Below, piece by piece: positions 11,385-22,677 of a stretch of 64,000 nucleotides of DNA. Location of the stretch: NCBI GenBank assembly GCA_029379385.1, contig CM055605.1:1647001-1711000 (forward strand), read 5' to 3'. This stretch comes from Quillaja saponaria (lineage: Eukaryota; Streptophyta; Magnoliopsida; Fabales; Quillajaceae). A program made the translations under genes and the position numbers. Under the pieces are notes generated by a model. That model was given only the letters and a program-made list of their open reading frames with translations, made no database searches and was not told where the DNA came from. Within the stretch, counting starts at the first letter, position 1. Each line of letters starts with the position of its first letter.

Positions 11385-13070
11385 TCATATCTGAGCAACT
11401 TCTTCATTTGAAGCAAACGCAGATTGCCTTTGGAACCTGCAAACCTTGCAGAGAGGTGAAAAGAGGGATGGGGTTTGATATTTGTCCTCCCCACCCATCA
11501 TTGGCATATGAACTCCTCTCTTAACAGGGCTAACATATTCTGGCCTATAAGTCTTTCCCAAAACACCTTCAACAAGATCTGATAAGTTGAAAAACTTGAA
11601 CTGTGTCTCCAAATGAGCAAAAGCATCACCTGCTGGTATTTGATAATTGTGAACTCTATTTTCTTCTTCCCCAATTGGCCTCACTCTAATGTTCAATTCA
11701 ACCAGCTCTGAAACAGTCACTTTTACACTGTTAGTATCATCTGTTCTTTCTACAATCACTTGTCTTTCTTCATCATTAGTCTTCCATTCAGCCTCTCCAT
11801 CAGTTGGGACATTGATTGTCTCACCATCCCACCTTAAGATAACAGAATCTACCCTGTCATCCCAGTGGGATACTCTGCTGGCTGCAATTACAAGGGTGTG
11901 TTTGTTAAACATGACTGAAAGGGCTTGGACCCATGTGAAGTCACGGGTCCTTCCTTGGGGTCGATTTCCAATGAAATGGGCATTGATATGGAGGTTTTCA
12001 TCAGAGACTATGGCAAAGTTTCCATCTTTAGCACCATGGAAGTAGAACATCACACCGTCACCACCAACAAAGCGAGGATCATAGCAGAGAGAACCATATC
12101 CATCACACTTGGGTTTTCTTACTGCAAGATAAAGAACATGAACGAAAATTAGTATGACTCCAAATCTAGAAAATTTCAATATTATGAAAGACAAAATTTC
12201 ATGGCCATGTATGCTATTTTTACTGATAATTACTGTAAGCAAGAATTAGACGTGATCTTACGCTTGCAAGTAGCTTCACATTTGCCTGCTGCAGTTAATG
12301 AAGCATCCCTTATTCTTCTTGTTCTTCTTGGGCTTCCTTTCCGGGCACTCAGGTGGACATGTGAGGGTCTTAAAGTTACAACCACTCTTGGCTTTGCAGA
12401 AAGCTCGTTCTTGTCCCGTTGCCAGTGGTGTCAAGGTGTCATAATCTGTTGTTTCATCATATGGCTTCTTTGGCTTCTTTTTCCCATTGTCGTTGCCCTT
12501 GCCATTGGCATTGTTGCCGTTTCCATTGCCATTGCCATTGTTGCCGTTTCCATTACCATTCCCATTGTTTCCGTTTCCATTCCCATTGCCATTATTGCCG
12601 TTTCCATTCCCATTGCCATTGTTGCCGTTTCCATTGCCATTGCCATTGTTGCCAAGTCCATTGTCATGGCCATTGTTGCCGTTTCCATTGACATTGCCAT
12701 TGCCATTGTTGCCGTTTCCATTGCCACTGCCATTGTTTCCGTTTCCATTGCCACTGCCATTGTTGCCGTTTCCATTGCCACTGCCATTGTTTCCGTTTCC
12801 ATTGTTTCCGTTTCCATTGCCATTGCCATTGTTGCCGTTTCCATTGCCACTGCCATTGTTGCCGTTTCCATTGCCACTGCCATTGTTTCCGTTTCCATTG
12901 CCACTGCCATTGTTGCCGTTTCCATTGCCACTGCCATTGTTTCCGTTTCCATTGCCATTGCCATTGTTGCCGTTTCCATTGCCATTACCTTGACCCCGAA
13001 CAATGGCAGTTTCCATGGCTATGAGTATAACAAAGAAAGCCACCAAGATGAATGACTTTCCTTTACCCAT
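11385..13070 (-). CDS. root-cap / LEA-like secreted protein with Gly-Asn repeats (apparent frameshift)
   Basis: Exon 1 runs 13070-12262 and exon 2 12121-11385. A signal peptide (MGKGKSFILVAFFVILIA) leads into about 170 residues of Gly/Asn repeats, mostly NNGNGNGNG and NNGSGNGNG. A Cys-rich linker follows (CPPECPERKPKKNKK, GCFINC), then the root-cap domain in exon 2 (KCDGYGSLCYDPRFVGGDG, FTWVQALSVMF, SHWDD). The family is the root-cap/LEA-related set (At5g60520/At5g60530 type), probably secreted to the wall or mucilage; its biochemical role is unknown. Exon 1 ends in the wrong frame: the frame of GCFINC hits TGA, while the conserved KCEATCK is read one base over. The two exons total 1546 bases, one more than a multiple of three, which fits one inserted base near 12285-12286. 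That means a pseudogene, a null allele or a sequence error. Confidence 0.8.
12485..12990 (-). repeat. 27-base coding minisatellite (Gly/Asn repeats)
   Basis: About 500 bases of near-perfect tandem repeat, written on the plus strand as variants of ccgtttccattgccactg plus ccattgttg. The basic unit is 27 bases (nine residues, NNGSGNGNG or NNGNGNGNG); some units are degenerate or shortened. The unit has no stop codon in several frames on either strand, which creates long spurious frames (Pro/Leu/Phe-rich, Met/Glu/Thr/Ala-rich and Val/Ser/Ile/Ala-rich). Only the minus-strand Gly/Asn frame continues into a recognised domain. Confidence 0.93.
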
Positions 13071-13180
13071 CTTGGTGGTCAACAATTTGCTAGTATAGCT
13101 TTCTTTCTCTTTTCACCTTTGTTGATTTTCAAATGCTTTGAGAATGGAGGGGAGATGGGAAAAGCTGGTGGCAGAGGAGC

Positions 13181-13190
13181 CTTTTATAGG
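13181..13190 (-). promoter_or_regulatory. TATA box of the root-cap-like gene
   Basis: The minus strand reads CCTATAAAAG here, about 110-120 bases upstream of the ATG at 13070. That is a typical plant TATA box with room for a leader of about 80 bases. Confidence 0.55.
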
Positions 13191-13430
13191 AGGTTGTGGT
13201 GGGAAAATTATTAGGCCTTCGAGTTCGGCTTAAGTTTTGTTGATAATAACCAGGTTAAGCAATATGAACTATCTTTTCACATTCATAAACTTCTCAAAGC
13301 TTTGATTTTTTGGTTGCTTGCTTTGTGATAAAAGACTTAATCTACAGCATTTCACCTTGAGTGCAAGATAACTAGAACTGTATATGCAAGTCCACTTTAG
13401 CTCATTTCACGTTCCTTTTTACATAAATAA

Positions 13431-13467
<37 letters not shown>

Positions 13468-14277
13468 TCATCATCAGAGAAATAAGTAACAATCCTCCAA
13501 AGTTAGAGATAGCTTGGTTGCAGCACATGGTGATCTGCAATTGAAGTTTAGTGGCTCAATGTCAATGGGTAGAACCCGAGTTGAGGACGCAGATATCTTT
13601 CTGTAAATCTGTAATGTGATAGGTAAGCTACTTTCTACGTTTTAGTTACGCAGTCTACGTATTCAAAAATTTCAGATGCCTTATAAAGTACTCTCTCTAA
13701 AATTTGAGAAGCTTAGTTTTGTTTACTATGAAAGTAACTTGGAATTATATTTTTTATTAAAGTCAACCACAGGGTTGACGCAGCAAGCAACACATCGGCC
13801 GACCTCGTACCCCCAGCAATGCTCACCTGGTGTTCACATTTCTATTCCATATCCAGCTGAGGCAGGTTGTATGACGAGGTATTGATGTGGAAATCTGTTC
13901 TTTTCCAGGGAAATTGGGAGTTTTCCTTCTCTCCCATGAATAATGGGGATGTTACCCATCTGAATGTAAGAGAAAATGAATATCAACCTAGTATTGACAA
14001 GAAAAAAAATCAACGCGGGACACCTTGTTGTATAAGATCCATCTTTTCATAAGAGGAGGAGCTAGGAAAAGAATGTCTGAAGCAGTAATTCCATAATATA
14101 AGCAAGAGCTGCAGACCTGATCTCTGCTTCACAAAAAACTCCGTAAAATATCTTGAGGATGTGCCCAATTTCTAAATATTATTACATCACCATCAAAAGG
14201 AATGAACATTACACCAGAGGAAAAAGAAAATTAATTCAAAATAACATCAACAAGGTATTTTTAGCTAAATATCGCCA
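13191..14277. other. spacer with (AT)n microsatellite
   Basis: Non-coding spacer between the root-cap-like gene promoter and the 3' end of PDX2. It contains a (TA)n run at about 13435-13465. Short frames near 13676-14052 show no recognisable domain. No gene is supported. Confidence 0.5.
13435..13465. repeat. (AT)n microsatellite
   Basis: An uninterrupted run of about fifteen AT dinucleotides, preceded by TAAA repeats. It lies in non-coding spacer. Confidence 0.95.
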
Positions 14278-17139
14278 CTATTGAAATATAGGAAGTTCAT
14301 TCGGAGTTTGTTGGTTAGAACTCAGATTAAGTACTGGAACAAGGCTAGTTGAGGCCTCTTCTCCAACATCATTTGCCATTTTTAAGAAGTATGTATGCCT
14401 GCAGAAGCAGATGATTAGAACTTCATATAAGATTATAAGAATAACTAGCCAACAAGCCACCATACTTACCACCGAGTGTCCGCTGTCAATTCAGGATGGA
14501 AGGCAGTCGCTAGTATTTTGCCCTGTCTAACAGCCACAATAACTTTCTTTTCTTCCCCAACATTCTCCTGCATATTCAAAAATTAAATAGTAATTTGAAA
14601 ATCCAACTGTTAATATAACCGCTTCTAGTTTGTTGCATTTGGTGTATTATAACTTCACAATGGTGAATTACGGCCTGTTCAATGCTACTTTTACTAGATA
14701 TTCTTAGAAACAGGCTAATGCACAGTTACCCCTCCTTACTTGTTTCATCTTATACCTTCTACATAAAGCAACAAGATATGCCACTTTCACTATCACCGTC
14801 CATATTGATAGAAGAGCCCATCCACCATATTGACCTGGTTGATATTTTCTTCTTCTGCCTGTGGTAGTATGATATGATGCTCATGCATTTGATTTGAACA
14901 TTTTTAGAGTTCCGTTACTTAATTTGGCAAAAACAAAAAGTCTCCACTCACCACCTATTACAGGTATGGGGCACATGCTGCACAGTTGAAGTACCACTTT
15001 GTAATATACAGGAATAGGCCTGACATGAATATCAATATTTTAAGTAGAAGGCTCAAGGAAAGATTTTCCAAGACCTAAGAAGTCTAATTCCCCACCCCTA
15101 AAGAAAAGTCCACATTTTTGGCGTTTCTATTCATATTGTGAGTTACACATCAAGCTATCAAGAATTAAACTTTCTAATCCTCATTAAACGTTTTTATGAA
15201 TCCAATGATTAAATTAAAAGAAGAAAAATAGTCCTGATATATGTTCGTAAAGATCTAATAAAGGACTCCTGCCTTTGGAGTATTGCAGAATGAAAAATTT
15301 CAATAGCAAAAGGCTAAACTACAAACCTCTTGATCTTCAGAACTTGAACCAAGTGCTTTGTAAGAAGGGACAGGATAATCAGCTAGCACTTGAACTTCCG
15401 ACCCTACTTCGAGGATTGCAGGAGCACGAATGAAAACTCCACGAAATGTTTCCGGACCACCTTCTGTAGATGCAAGCTCTGGTACCGAAAGTTCTGCCTC
15501 AAAGCTTTGGATCTGAATCAACATGGTTTTGTTTCAAGAACTGATAATAAAACCAAATTTCTAAATGAGGCATTTATATTTTGTTCAAACCATCCATGTT
15601 TTCCTTCTACATCCATAAGAAAATTTCAATTACCTTATCGATGGAAATGGCAATTCACATGATTCTACACAGTTTAAAACATGTTCAACTTCAACCTATT
15701 TAAAATTTGGATTTAAGAGAGTAGCAGCCCTTAATCCGAAAGCAAAACAGAAAAGAAATAGGAAAGCTTCATGAAATGCAAAAATGTTGATGCTTATATA
15801 TGACTTGTAGTTATACAGCACCATCCTTTTTGTTTCCACTTCCGACAAGCCCCATCATAAACAAAAGGTCTATGAAATGAGACACTATTCACAGAGATCC
15901 ACAACTCCATTTTCCACAATAAAACCGACAAATCTCTTTAAGTATTTGTTTTCATATCTGAAATTTTTAGTGTCCTAACGACTAACAATGCAACCAAGAT
16001 GTCTATCATAGCAAACACAATTACTTAAGGAGTCCAATATGCAGAAGTTACCTGGCTGCCAAAAAAATTTCTATTCACAGTACAATCAAGGCCCCCAATC
16101 AGTTCCTGTCCACCTGTCTTCTGCCCTGAAATACATGTCAGATATTTATATTTGAAACATTCTTTTAATGCTTTCCCTGGGAAGAAGCTAAATTAAATTT
16201 GATAATGGTTCCAACAATTCAACACCAAGGAAAAGAAAATAAAGGAATATTCACCTGTAGCTTTATTTGCCAAGAATATAAGCCCTGCACAGGTCCCCCA
16301 AACAGGCTTCCCCATTTTAACAAACTCACGTAGAGCAGGAAACTGATATTAGAACAAACAATATAAATTTATACTCCATATTTAGTCAAAAATGTTGGCA
16401 GTGAAGTAAGTTCAGTATATGCTATTCTAACTTCTAAAGCTCTGTTTTTTGGGATCTGTAAACGGCAAAATCAGCGAATACAAGTGAGATAAAGCTCCGA
16501 GTTTACAGTAACCATTACAGTAACAAGCCCACAGAATACTGAATTTCGATTCTCTTGTCTTTCAACTCTTTCTTCTCTTCCATGAGTAGAAAATATGTGA
16601 AAAAAACTACGACTCTTCCCTTTATTTTATATAACTTAAAGAAAACAGGTTACAACCAATCGTGTTTACCAAATTACCATGACGTAAAAGCTTCCTTCTC
16701 ACAACCCAAATCAATGGCTATAACCCGAAGCAAAATTACAGCACTTTCATACTGCGAAACGGAGTGACAAATTGAAGTAAAAAAGTAGTCACTACGGGGA
16801 AGATTCAAAAAACCCAGAACAAAAAAAAAAACAAAAGGGCGGGAGAGAGAGAGAGAGAGAAAGACCAGGTTGTGGTACTCCGCGAGCTTAGCCATAGTGG
16901 TGCTCTCTCCTCCAGGAATGATAAGGGAGGTCACGTTCTGAAGCTGCTCTGGCTTTCTAACTTCCACGCCTTTAACCCCTAGTCTTCTAAGAGCTGCCAC
17001 AACAATCATAATGGAAGGTAGGGATTTGAGGTCAACGAAACAAATACATAAATGAGTAGGGGTGGAACAGAGAAATTAACTGACCCGCAATATGTTCGTT
17101 GAAAGATCCCTGTAATGCAAGGACACCGACGATGGCCAT
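14278..17139 (-). CDS. PDX2: pyridoxal 5'-phosphate synthase glutaminase subunit PDX2
   Basis: Seven exons, 17139-17085, 16993-16866, 16342-16255, 16125-16052, 15512-15327, 14567-14470 and 14398-14278, join in frame to 249 residues (about 255 in Arabidopsis). It is the class I glutamine amidotransferase that releases ammonia from glutamine for PDX1 in de novo vitamin B6 synthesis, in the cytosol. Motifs: [16 protein letters not shown] at the start, the oxyanion motif IIPGGEST, the nucleophile elbow WGTCAGL with its catalytic Cys, and the His-Glu pair in [23 protein letters not shown] and RGVFIRAPA are also family-conserved. The C-terminal tail ends in LPIFQ, as in other plants. All introns are GT-AG. 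A (GA)n tract at 16843-16861 lies just inside intron 2. No defect was seen. Confidence 0.95.
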
Positions 17140-18766
17140 GTTCTTGTCAACACCAGCAGGCCCTGCCAGATTCAGTGCTCAGTGGCAAGTTGCGAACTTT
17201 AATATTTATTTACAAAGAAGAGAAGAGAAGAAGAAACGTAATACGATAGACCACTTGGGCCTCTCGTTTTCTATGGCGCTTGTAATTGGCCACTTACCAC
17301 TGACCACAGACCACTGACCACTGACCACTGACCACCACCTAGTGAGGCTATGGCCTTTGAAGTTTGAACCTTTATTTCATAGCCGAATCGATCACCCCAA
17401 GGGCTCCAAGCTAGAGTGCACTGGCTATGGCCTATGGGTTCCGAAGCCGACATTGTTTGGTCATTTGATAGGGTTTTTTTCATATTATAATTTTTTTAGT
17501 TATTTTTTTTCAATAATTAAATTTATTCTAACTTAACAACAATTATTCTTAAGAGGTATATTTTTTTTTTGGGTAAAATCTTAAGATACTCATTTGAGAA
17601 AAAGGGTTATGACACTTTGTAAGGTAAGGAGAGACTTGAGTTTAATTAGGCTAGACATATTCCTTTAACAAAATCAAAGGTGCTAGAGATGATTAAATTA
17701 TTATAGTTAGATAAGTGTTTTTATTCATGATATGTAATAAATAATTTAGTTATTTTTAAAGTTTTGTTGGAGGGTGATTATTAACATACCTTTTCGGTAG
17801 TTTGTGACTGTCTTCTCATAAATATTTTTTATAAATTCGAATTATTAATATTACAAAAGTTTATCAATTACTGAATTTAAATATATCTTATCACTTGAAT
17901 CACAAGTTGGAATATTTGTAAGAGATTGTAGAAGGTCAAATGACTCAAATCTCCCTAAATCTTTCCCTTTGGGTAAAAGAGTAAAAAGAAAAAACCATGG
18001 GACCATAAATGAAAAGTATAGAACTAACAATGAAGGGTATAAGTAACATGAAACTTGATGGGTATAACACGAAATATGCTAAAAAGTAAGGTCATTACTG
18101 CAAACGGACTCACATATCAGTTTTGTAACCCATTTCGCCTTTTAGTGTTTCCCTGTTCGAAGTCATCGCAGACCACTTTCACCATTTTTTATCCTCTCGC
18201 CGGATTCCGGCAAAATGTTTGACGGCCGATGATTTCACCCGAATATTGCGGCGATCCTGTATCGAGATCCGACCGCTCTTTTGTATATTCTGGTACGGTT
18301 TTTCTCTTGAACTATTGTTTGGTTCGGATCCAAATATAGTCCGCTGCTCCTTGGATTAGATCGGAGCGGAATCATTTTTATCATTTGATCGGATTGTTGT
18401 GTATTTTACAATTCAAACTAAATTTGCTATGTTTTCAGTATTTGATGTTAATTTCTCCTTTTCGTGATTTTTCAGGTAGTTCTGTTTCGATGGCTCGAGA
18501 TCAGATAAGGAGCATTTTCGGGAACTTTGTGTAATCCAAAGCTTTAATATTCATCAGTGATGCATGTTGTGATATACTTGTTTTGTTTGATCTGCGGTTA
18601 TGGTTTTCCGGTAAATGTACTAAGATTGGGGAAAGTCCAATAAGTAATAGAATTACGGGATAAAAGTAGAAATTGGTTGCATTCAAATATTGGAATTCAT
18701 TTTTCTCGAAATTGGGGGCATAATATAGGTTTGAAATATTTATAGTTTTTTTTATCTGTAAAGATT
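17140..18766. other. divergent intergenic region: PDX2 promoter and F-box/kelch leader
   Basis: The PDX2 side carries a short tandem array at 17297-17336. The middle (about 17480-18120) is AT-rich and featureless. From about 18130 GC content rises and the sequence looks like the transcribed leader of the F-box/kelch gene, probably with a leader intron ending at the TTTTTCAG near 18475. No protein-coding frame is supported. Confidence 0.45.
17297..17336. repeat. 7-base tandem array (CCACTGA)n
   Basis: Five units of CCACTGA, one of them mutated to CCACAGA, lie about 160-200 bases upstream of the PDX2 ATG. It is non-coding; any regulatory role is unknown. Confidence 0.85.
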
Positions 18767-19954
18767 ATGGGGTTTTGTGACATGAGTCACAGGAAAAAGA
18801 AACCTTGTTTGGATTTCTTGATGGTGGAGGATGACAAAGAAGAGAATAATTTATTGAGAATAAGTTTAAGTAAAGGAGAGAATGATGGTCGTTCCCGATT
18901 TGGACCAAATGATTCGCTTATCCCTGGTCTTATTGATGATGTTGCTTTGAACTGTCTTGCTCGGATGAGTAGATTGGATTATTTTTCACTATCATGTACA
19001 AATAGTATGTTTAATAAGTTGGTTAAATGTGGGTATCTGTATGGGCTAAGGAAGCAGTTGGGAATTGTGGAGCACTGGGCTTATTTGGTGTGTGATCCTA
19101 GGGGCTGGGAGGCATTTGATACTCAGAGAAAGAAGTGGATGACTTTGCCTAAGATACCTTGTGATGAGTGTTTCAACCATGCAGATAAGGAATCCTTGGC
19201 TGTGGGCAGTGAATTGTTGGTTTTTGGCCGTGAATTGTTGGATTTTGCTATTTGGAAGTATAGGCTGACTCATCATGCTTGGGTTAAGTGTCAGGGGATG
19301 AACCGTCCTCGCTGTTTGTTTGGATCTGGTAGTCTTGGTTCAATTGCTATTGTCGCTGGTGGGAGTGATAAAAATGGAAATGTTTTGAAATTGGCTGAGT
19401 TGTATGACTCTCAATCAGGTAGATGGGAAACGTTACCAAACATGCACACGCCACGTAGATTGTGCTCTGGTTTTTTTATGGATGGCAAATTCTACGTGAT
19501 TGGTGGCATGTCAAGTCCTACTGTTTCGTTGACTTGTGGAGAGGAGTTTGATCTTAAGACAATGAGCTGGAGGAAAATAGAAGGGATGTACCCATATGTC
19601 AATAAGGCTGCTCAGGCTCCTCCTCTTGTGGCAGTTGTTGACAACCAGCTATATACAGTTGAGCATCTAACCAACATGGTTCAGAAGTATGACAAGGAGA
19701 AAAACACCTGGGATGTGTTGGGAAGGCTTCCAGTCAGGGCTGATTCTTCTAATGGCTGGGGCCTTGCTTTCAAGGCTTGTGGAGAGCAACTTCTGGTTGT
19801 GGGTGGACAAAGAGGCCCAGAAGGTGAAGCTATTGTGCTGAACTCTTGGTGTCCAAACTCAGGGGTCAATAATGGTACCTTGGACTGGAAGGTTCTTGGT
19901 ACTAAAGAGCATGTTGGGGTGTTTGTGTACAATTGTGCTATTATGGGTTGTTGA
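18767..19954 (+). CDS. F-box/kelch-repeat protein (At5g60570-like)
   Basis: Single-exon gene of 395 residues. An F-box-like segment lies around residues 50-90 ([26 protein letters not shown] in two overlapping parts; NSMFNKLV). Kelch repeats forming a partial beta-propeller occupy about residues 115-390, with the doublets IVAGGSD, YVIGGMS and LVVGGQRG and the paired Trp of WETLPNM and WDVLGRLP. Such proteins are substrate adaptors of SCF ubiquitin ligases; Arabidopsis relatives of this type target phenylpropanoid enzymes, but no substrate can be read from sequence. The ATG at 18767 fits the family N-terminus. The absence of introns in the coding part is normal for the subfamily. Confidence 0.9.
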   Translation: MGFCDMSHRKKKPCLDFLMVEDDKEENNLLRISLSKGENDGRSRFGPNDSLIPGLIDDVALNCLARMSRLDYFSLSCTNSMFNKLVKCGYLYGLRKQLGIVEHWAYLVCDPRGWEAFDTQRKKWMTLPKIPCDECFNHADKESLAVGSELLVFGRELLDFAIWKYRLTHHAWVKCQGMNRPRCLFGSGSLGSIAIVAGGSDKNGNVLKLAELYDSQSGRWETLPNMHTPRRLCSGFFMDGKFYVIGGMSSPTVSLTCGEEFDLKTMSWRKIEGMYPYVNKAAQAPPLVAVVDNQLYTVEHLTNMVQKYDKEKNTWDVLGRLPVRADSSNGWGLAFKACGEQLLVVGGQRGPEGEAIVLNSWCPNSGVNNGTLDWKVLGTKEHVGVFVYNCAIMGC

Positions 19955-22677
19955 AGATACTTTTAGATTGACTCAACAGAAGAAACTAGCATCAACAGTC
20001 TGACAAGGTGTTTCAATGTGCATTTACCTCATTTACTAGAATACTTGTTGCTGAGTTAGCTTTCTCTAGCTGAAAATGTGATTTCATTTTCTTAACTTGA
20101 TTTATCTGAATGTGTTATCACTTTTGTGCCACCAGTTGCTATGGTTTTGGGAGTACTGTGTAGGATTACACCAATACATTTTTTGTCGTACGCAGCACCT
20201 CCTGTGTGAGAGATGTGTGAGAGAAAGAAACAATTTTGTTTTTTGAAATTAAATACACTTTGAGAGAGAGAAAGCATTGAGTCTTTCTCTCTCACACAGA
20301 TCCTCCTGTGCAACAGGAGATGATCCAATTCCCCTTTTTGTTACTATTTTCTTAAGTTTATTTTTCATATTCACAGCAAACTATTTAATACCAATAAATC
20401 CAGGAGTCTTATCACTGCTTTGTGATTTGTTGCTTGTTGTCTGGTGCTTTGGTCCTGTAACATAGAATATCTATCTCAAAGTTTGGGTCAGCTTTCATGG
20501 ATAGAGGAAGAAGTGTTTTCTCTTGTTAGACTGCAATCTAACTTGTATCTCATCAAATGTAGTTATTATGCTTGTTTGATATTATTTTTCAACGTTTAAT
20601 TTGCTAGTGAACTGAAGCTGTTATATTCTTTCGAGTTATAATGATACATCCATAGATTGCTTCTCCATTGGAAATAATTTCTTTCTTCTTTATATTTTTC
20701 TACCAAATACCTATGTGTGGAAGGATATGGATTCTCTCCTCTGTTCCTTTTACAAGTTAAATTCCACTCCCTCCCAAAAGTTTATGTAATGAAAACCCAA
20801 ATTTGCCCCTTGAGAGAAGAATAATGTGTCCCTCTCTCTCCCACATGACCCTCTCCTGTTCTTGATCCTGATCCATGTGTTGAAAGAGTTTCTGACATAG
20901 CATTGCTAGGCTGTCCCTATGCGCTCATATGAGGTCAAGGAGGCTATGTGGCGACCAAATCTGACCTTCATATAGGCTGAAACCTTGAGTATGCCTCAAT
21001 CTGGTTTCCCACACAGGTGAAATCATGAGTATCTAACTGTCCTAGTTGCAACATACCTCTTTGGTATTCTACTAATCCACTTTGGCATCAATGAGTTTTT
21101 AGGTTTCTGAGATGCTTGTTGGCTGAATTTCCACTTTTCCTGGCTTAAAATCTTTGATTTTCTTTGGATTTGAACTCTTTATTTTCATGCTCATCCCATG
21201 TCCTTATTTTTCCCTCTTCAATTCTTCCGTGTAAAGATTTTGTTAAGGAGGTCCTGTATGTGTTGCAGTGTTTTCTTCCCCTCTTACCAAATTAGTTTTT
21301 GAACCAATTTAGAAAAGGCTTAGTGCTATACGGCAGCCTGATCAACCCGTTCTAGATTATTGTGGTGGTGTGGCACTGGAAATACAAACATATTGTCGTA
21401 CTACTTACCTTTCCTGCATGTATTTGATTACCGTCTTCTCTAGCCAGGTCTGCTTCTTTTGTTTATTTGTTTGTATTTTTTTTTTTTTTATTTTACTTTA
21501 GTTGGCTTTACTTCTGAGGTGGATATAATCCACTTTAGTGAAATGATATCTATACTTGAAATGGTTGCTCTTGAAATTCCATCTTTTCTAAAGGGAGGAT
21601 TCTTGAAATAGTAGAAATCTATAGAAAACCGAGCAAGTTGGTTATGTAACAGAAACTTTGTGAAGTGAACTGACAACGTTCAATCTTGTGTTTTCGCTTT
21701 CCAGTTGTTGTTTGGATTCGCTTTTCTTTGAATACGACTGATGCATGTTGCAGATATCCTCTGCTTTAGAAATTTTGATATGCAGATGCCTGCAAATCAT
21801 GAGTGCTGAGTAATGGGTTAATGGCAAAGTAGACAGTAGTAGACTTTCCACATATGTGTTAATGCCACATGATTTGGCTTCTATGTATTATACTTATTTC
21901 TTGGCTCTATTATATACAATCATCACTAAATCGCCTGCACTTTTCTTTCCCTACAAATGAGAGGAGAGTGTGCAATGAGAGATCGGAGTAATGCCCTAAA
22001 ACTTCATAGGGTGATTAGAGTTATGATTACATTTGGGGGTCGACTTGCGTCCAACACATGGAGGAAGCATGCTGCTTCACGAATATCAACTGATAATGTG
22101 ATAACTGGTTTAGGGTTTCCATATATTGTCATGCAAAAACATCAACAATGGATATCAAATAATTAGCTGGTCAGATGATTAAGAAGGTATGTTTTTCTAT
22201 TGACTTTCTAGGAAGATATATTTTTTTTATTGACTTTCTTAGTGAATAACTATCTTTGATCAAATAAGAAAGATAATTAGTTAACGTATACATAAATTGG
22301 ATTGAAAATACTTGACTGATTCATAAAAAATAATAAAAGTGAATTTCTCATGAGATTCACGTATTATTGTTGATGAAGCCTGGGTCCATATAAACCAAGC
22401 CCGAACAACTCCATTAGAGTATCCACCAACAACCTTAACAAGCCCATCCATAATGTAAATATGTTACACACAACCCCATTTGTCGGCAGAACTAAGTTCT
22501 TTAGGGCCCGATAAATCTAATGGTAACGTGGAATATATCCCGCTTTATTTTTGAGGGCATGGTTTTCGGGTCGTCCCGTCCCGGGTCGCATACCCTGAAG
22601 TCAGAAAGTGGAGGCATTATCAGTTACTGTCACATTAGGCTACAAACAGCGCCAAGATAGTTGAATTCATAACTCCA
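19955..22677. other. spacer downstream of F-box/kelch gene
   Basis: The first 500 bases are probably 3' untranslated and downstream sequence. An imperfect inverted repeat of GTGTGAGAG(AG)AAAG type sits at 20215-20227 and 20283-20297 and could fold into a hairpin. A CT-rich patch occurs near 20760-20880. Frames at 21488-22166 show no known domain. The last few hundred bases precede the TRM2A-like pseudogene and may be its old promoter. No gene is supported. Confidence 0.45.

Noticed and set aside
12201..13055. Long plus-strand frames (Val/Ser/Ile/Ala-rich and Pro/Leu/Phe-rich) and a minus-strand Met/Glu/Thr/Ala frame
   Set aside because: They are other frames of the 27-base minisatellite, whose unit lacks stops in several frames. 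They have no signal peptide or domain, and only the Gly/Asn frame joins a known family.
16674..17009. Single minus-strand frame of 111 codons beginning [11 protein letters not shown]
   Set aside because: It reads PDX2 exon 2 plus intron sequence on both sides; the real start is the upstream exon at 17139.
20215..20297. Inverted repeat GTGTGAGAG..AAAG / CTTTCTCTCTCACAC, considered as a MITE or hairpin RNA
   Set aside because: The stem is short, imperfect and made of simple GA/CT sequence, and I see no target-site duplication or second copy in the window.
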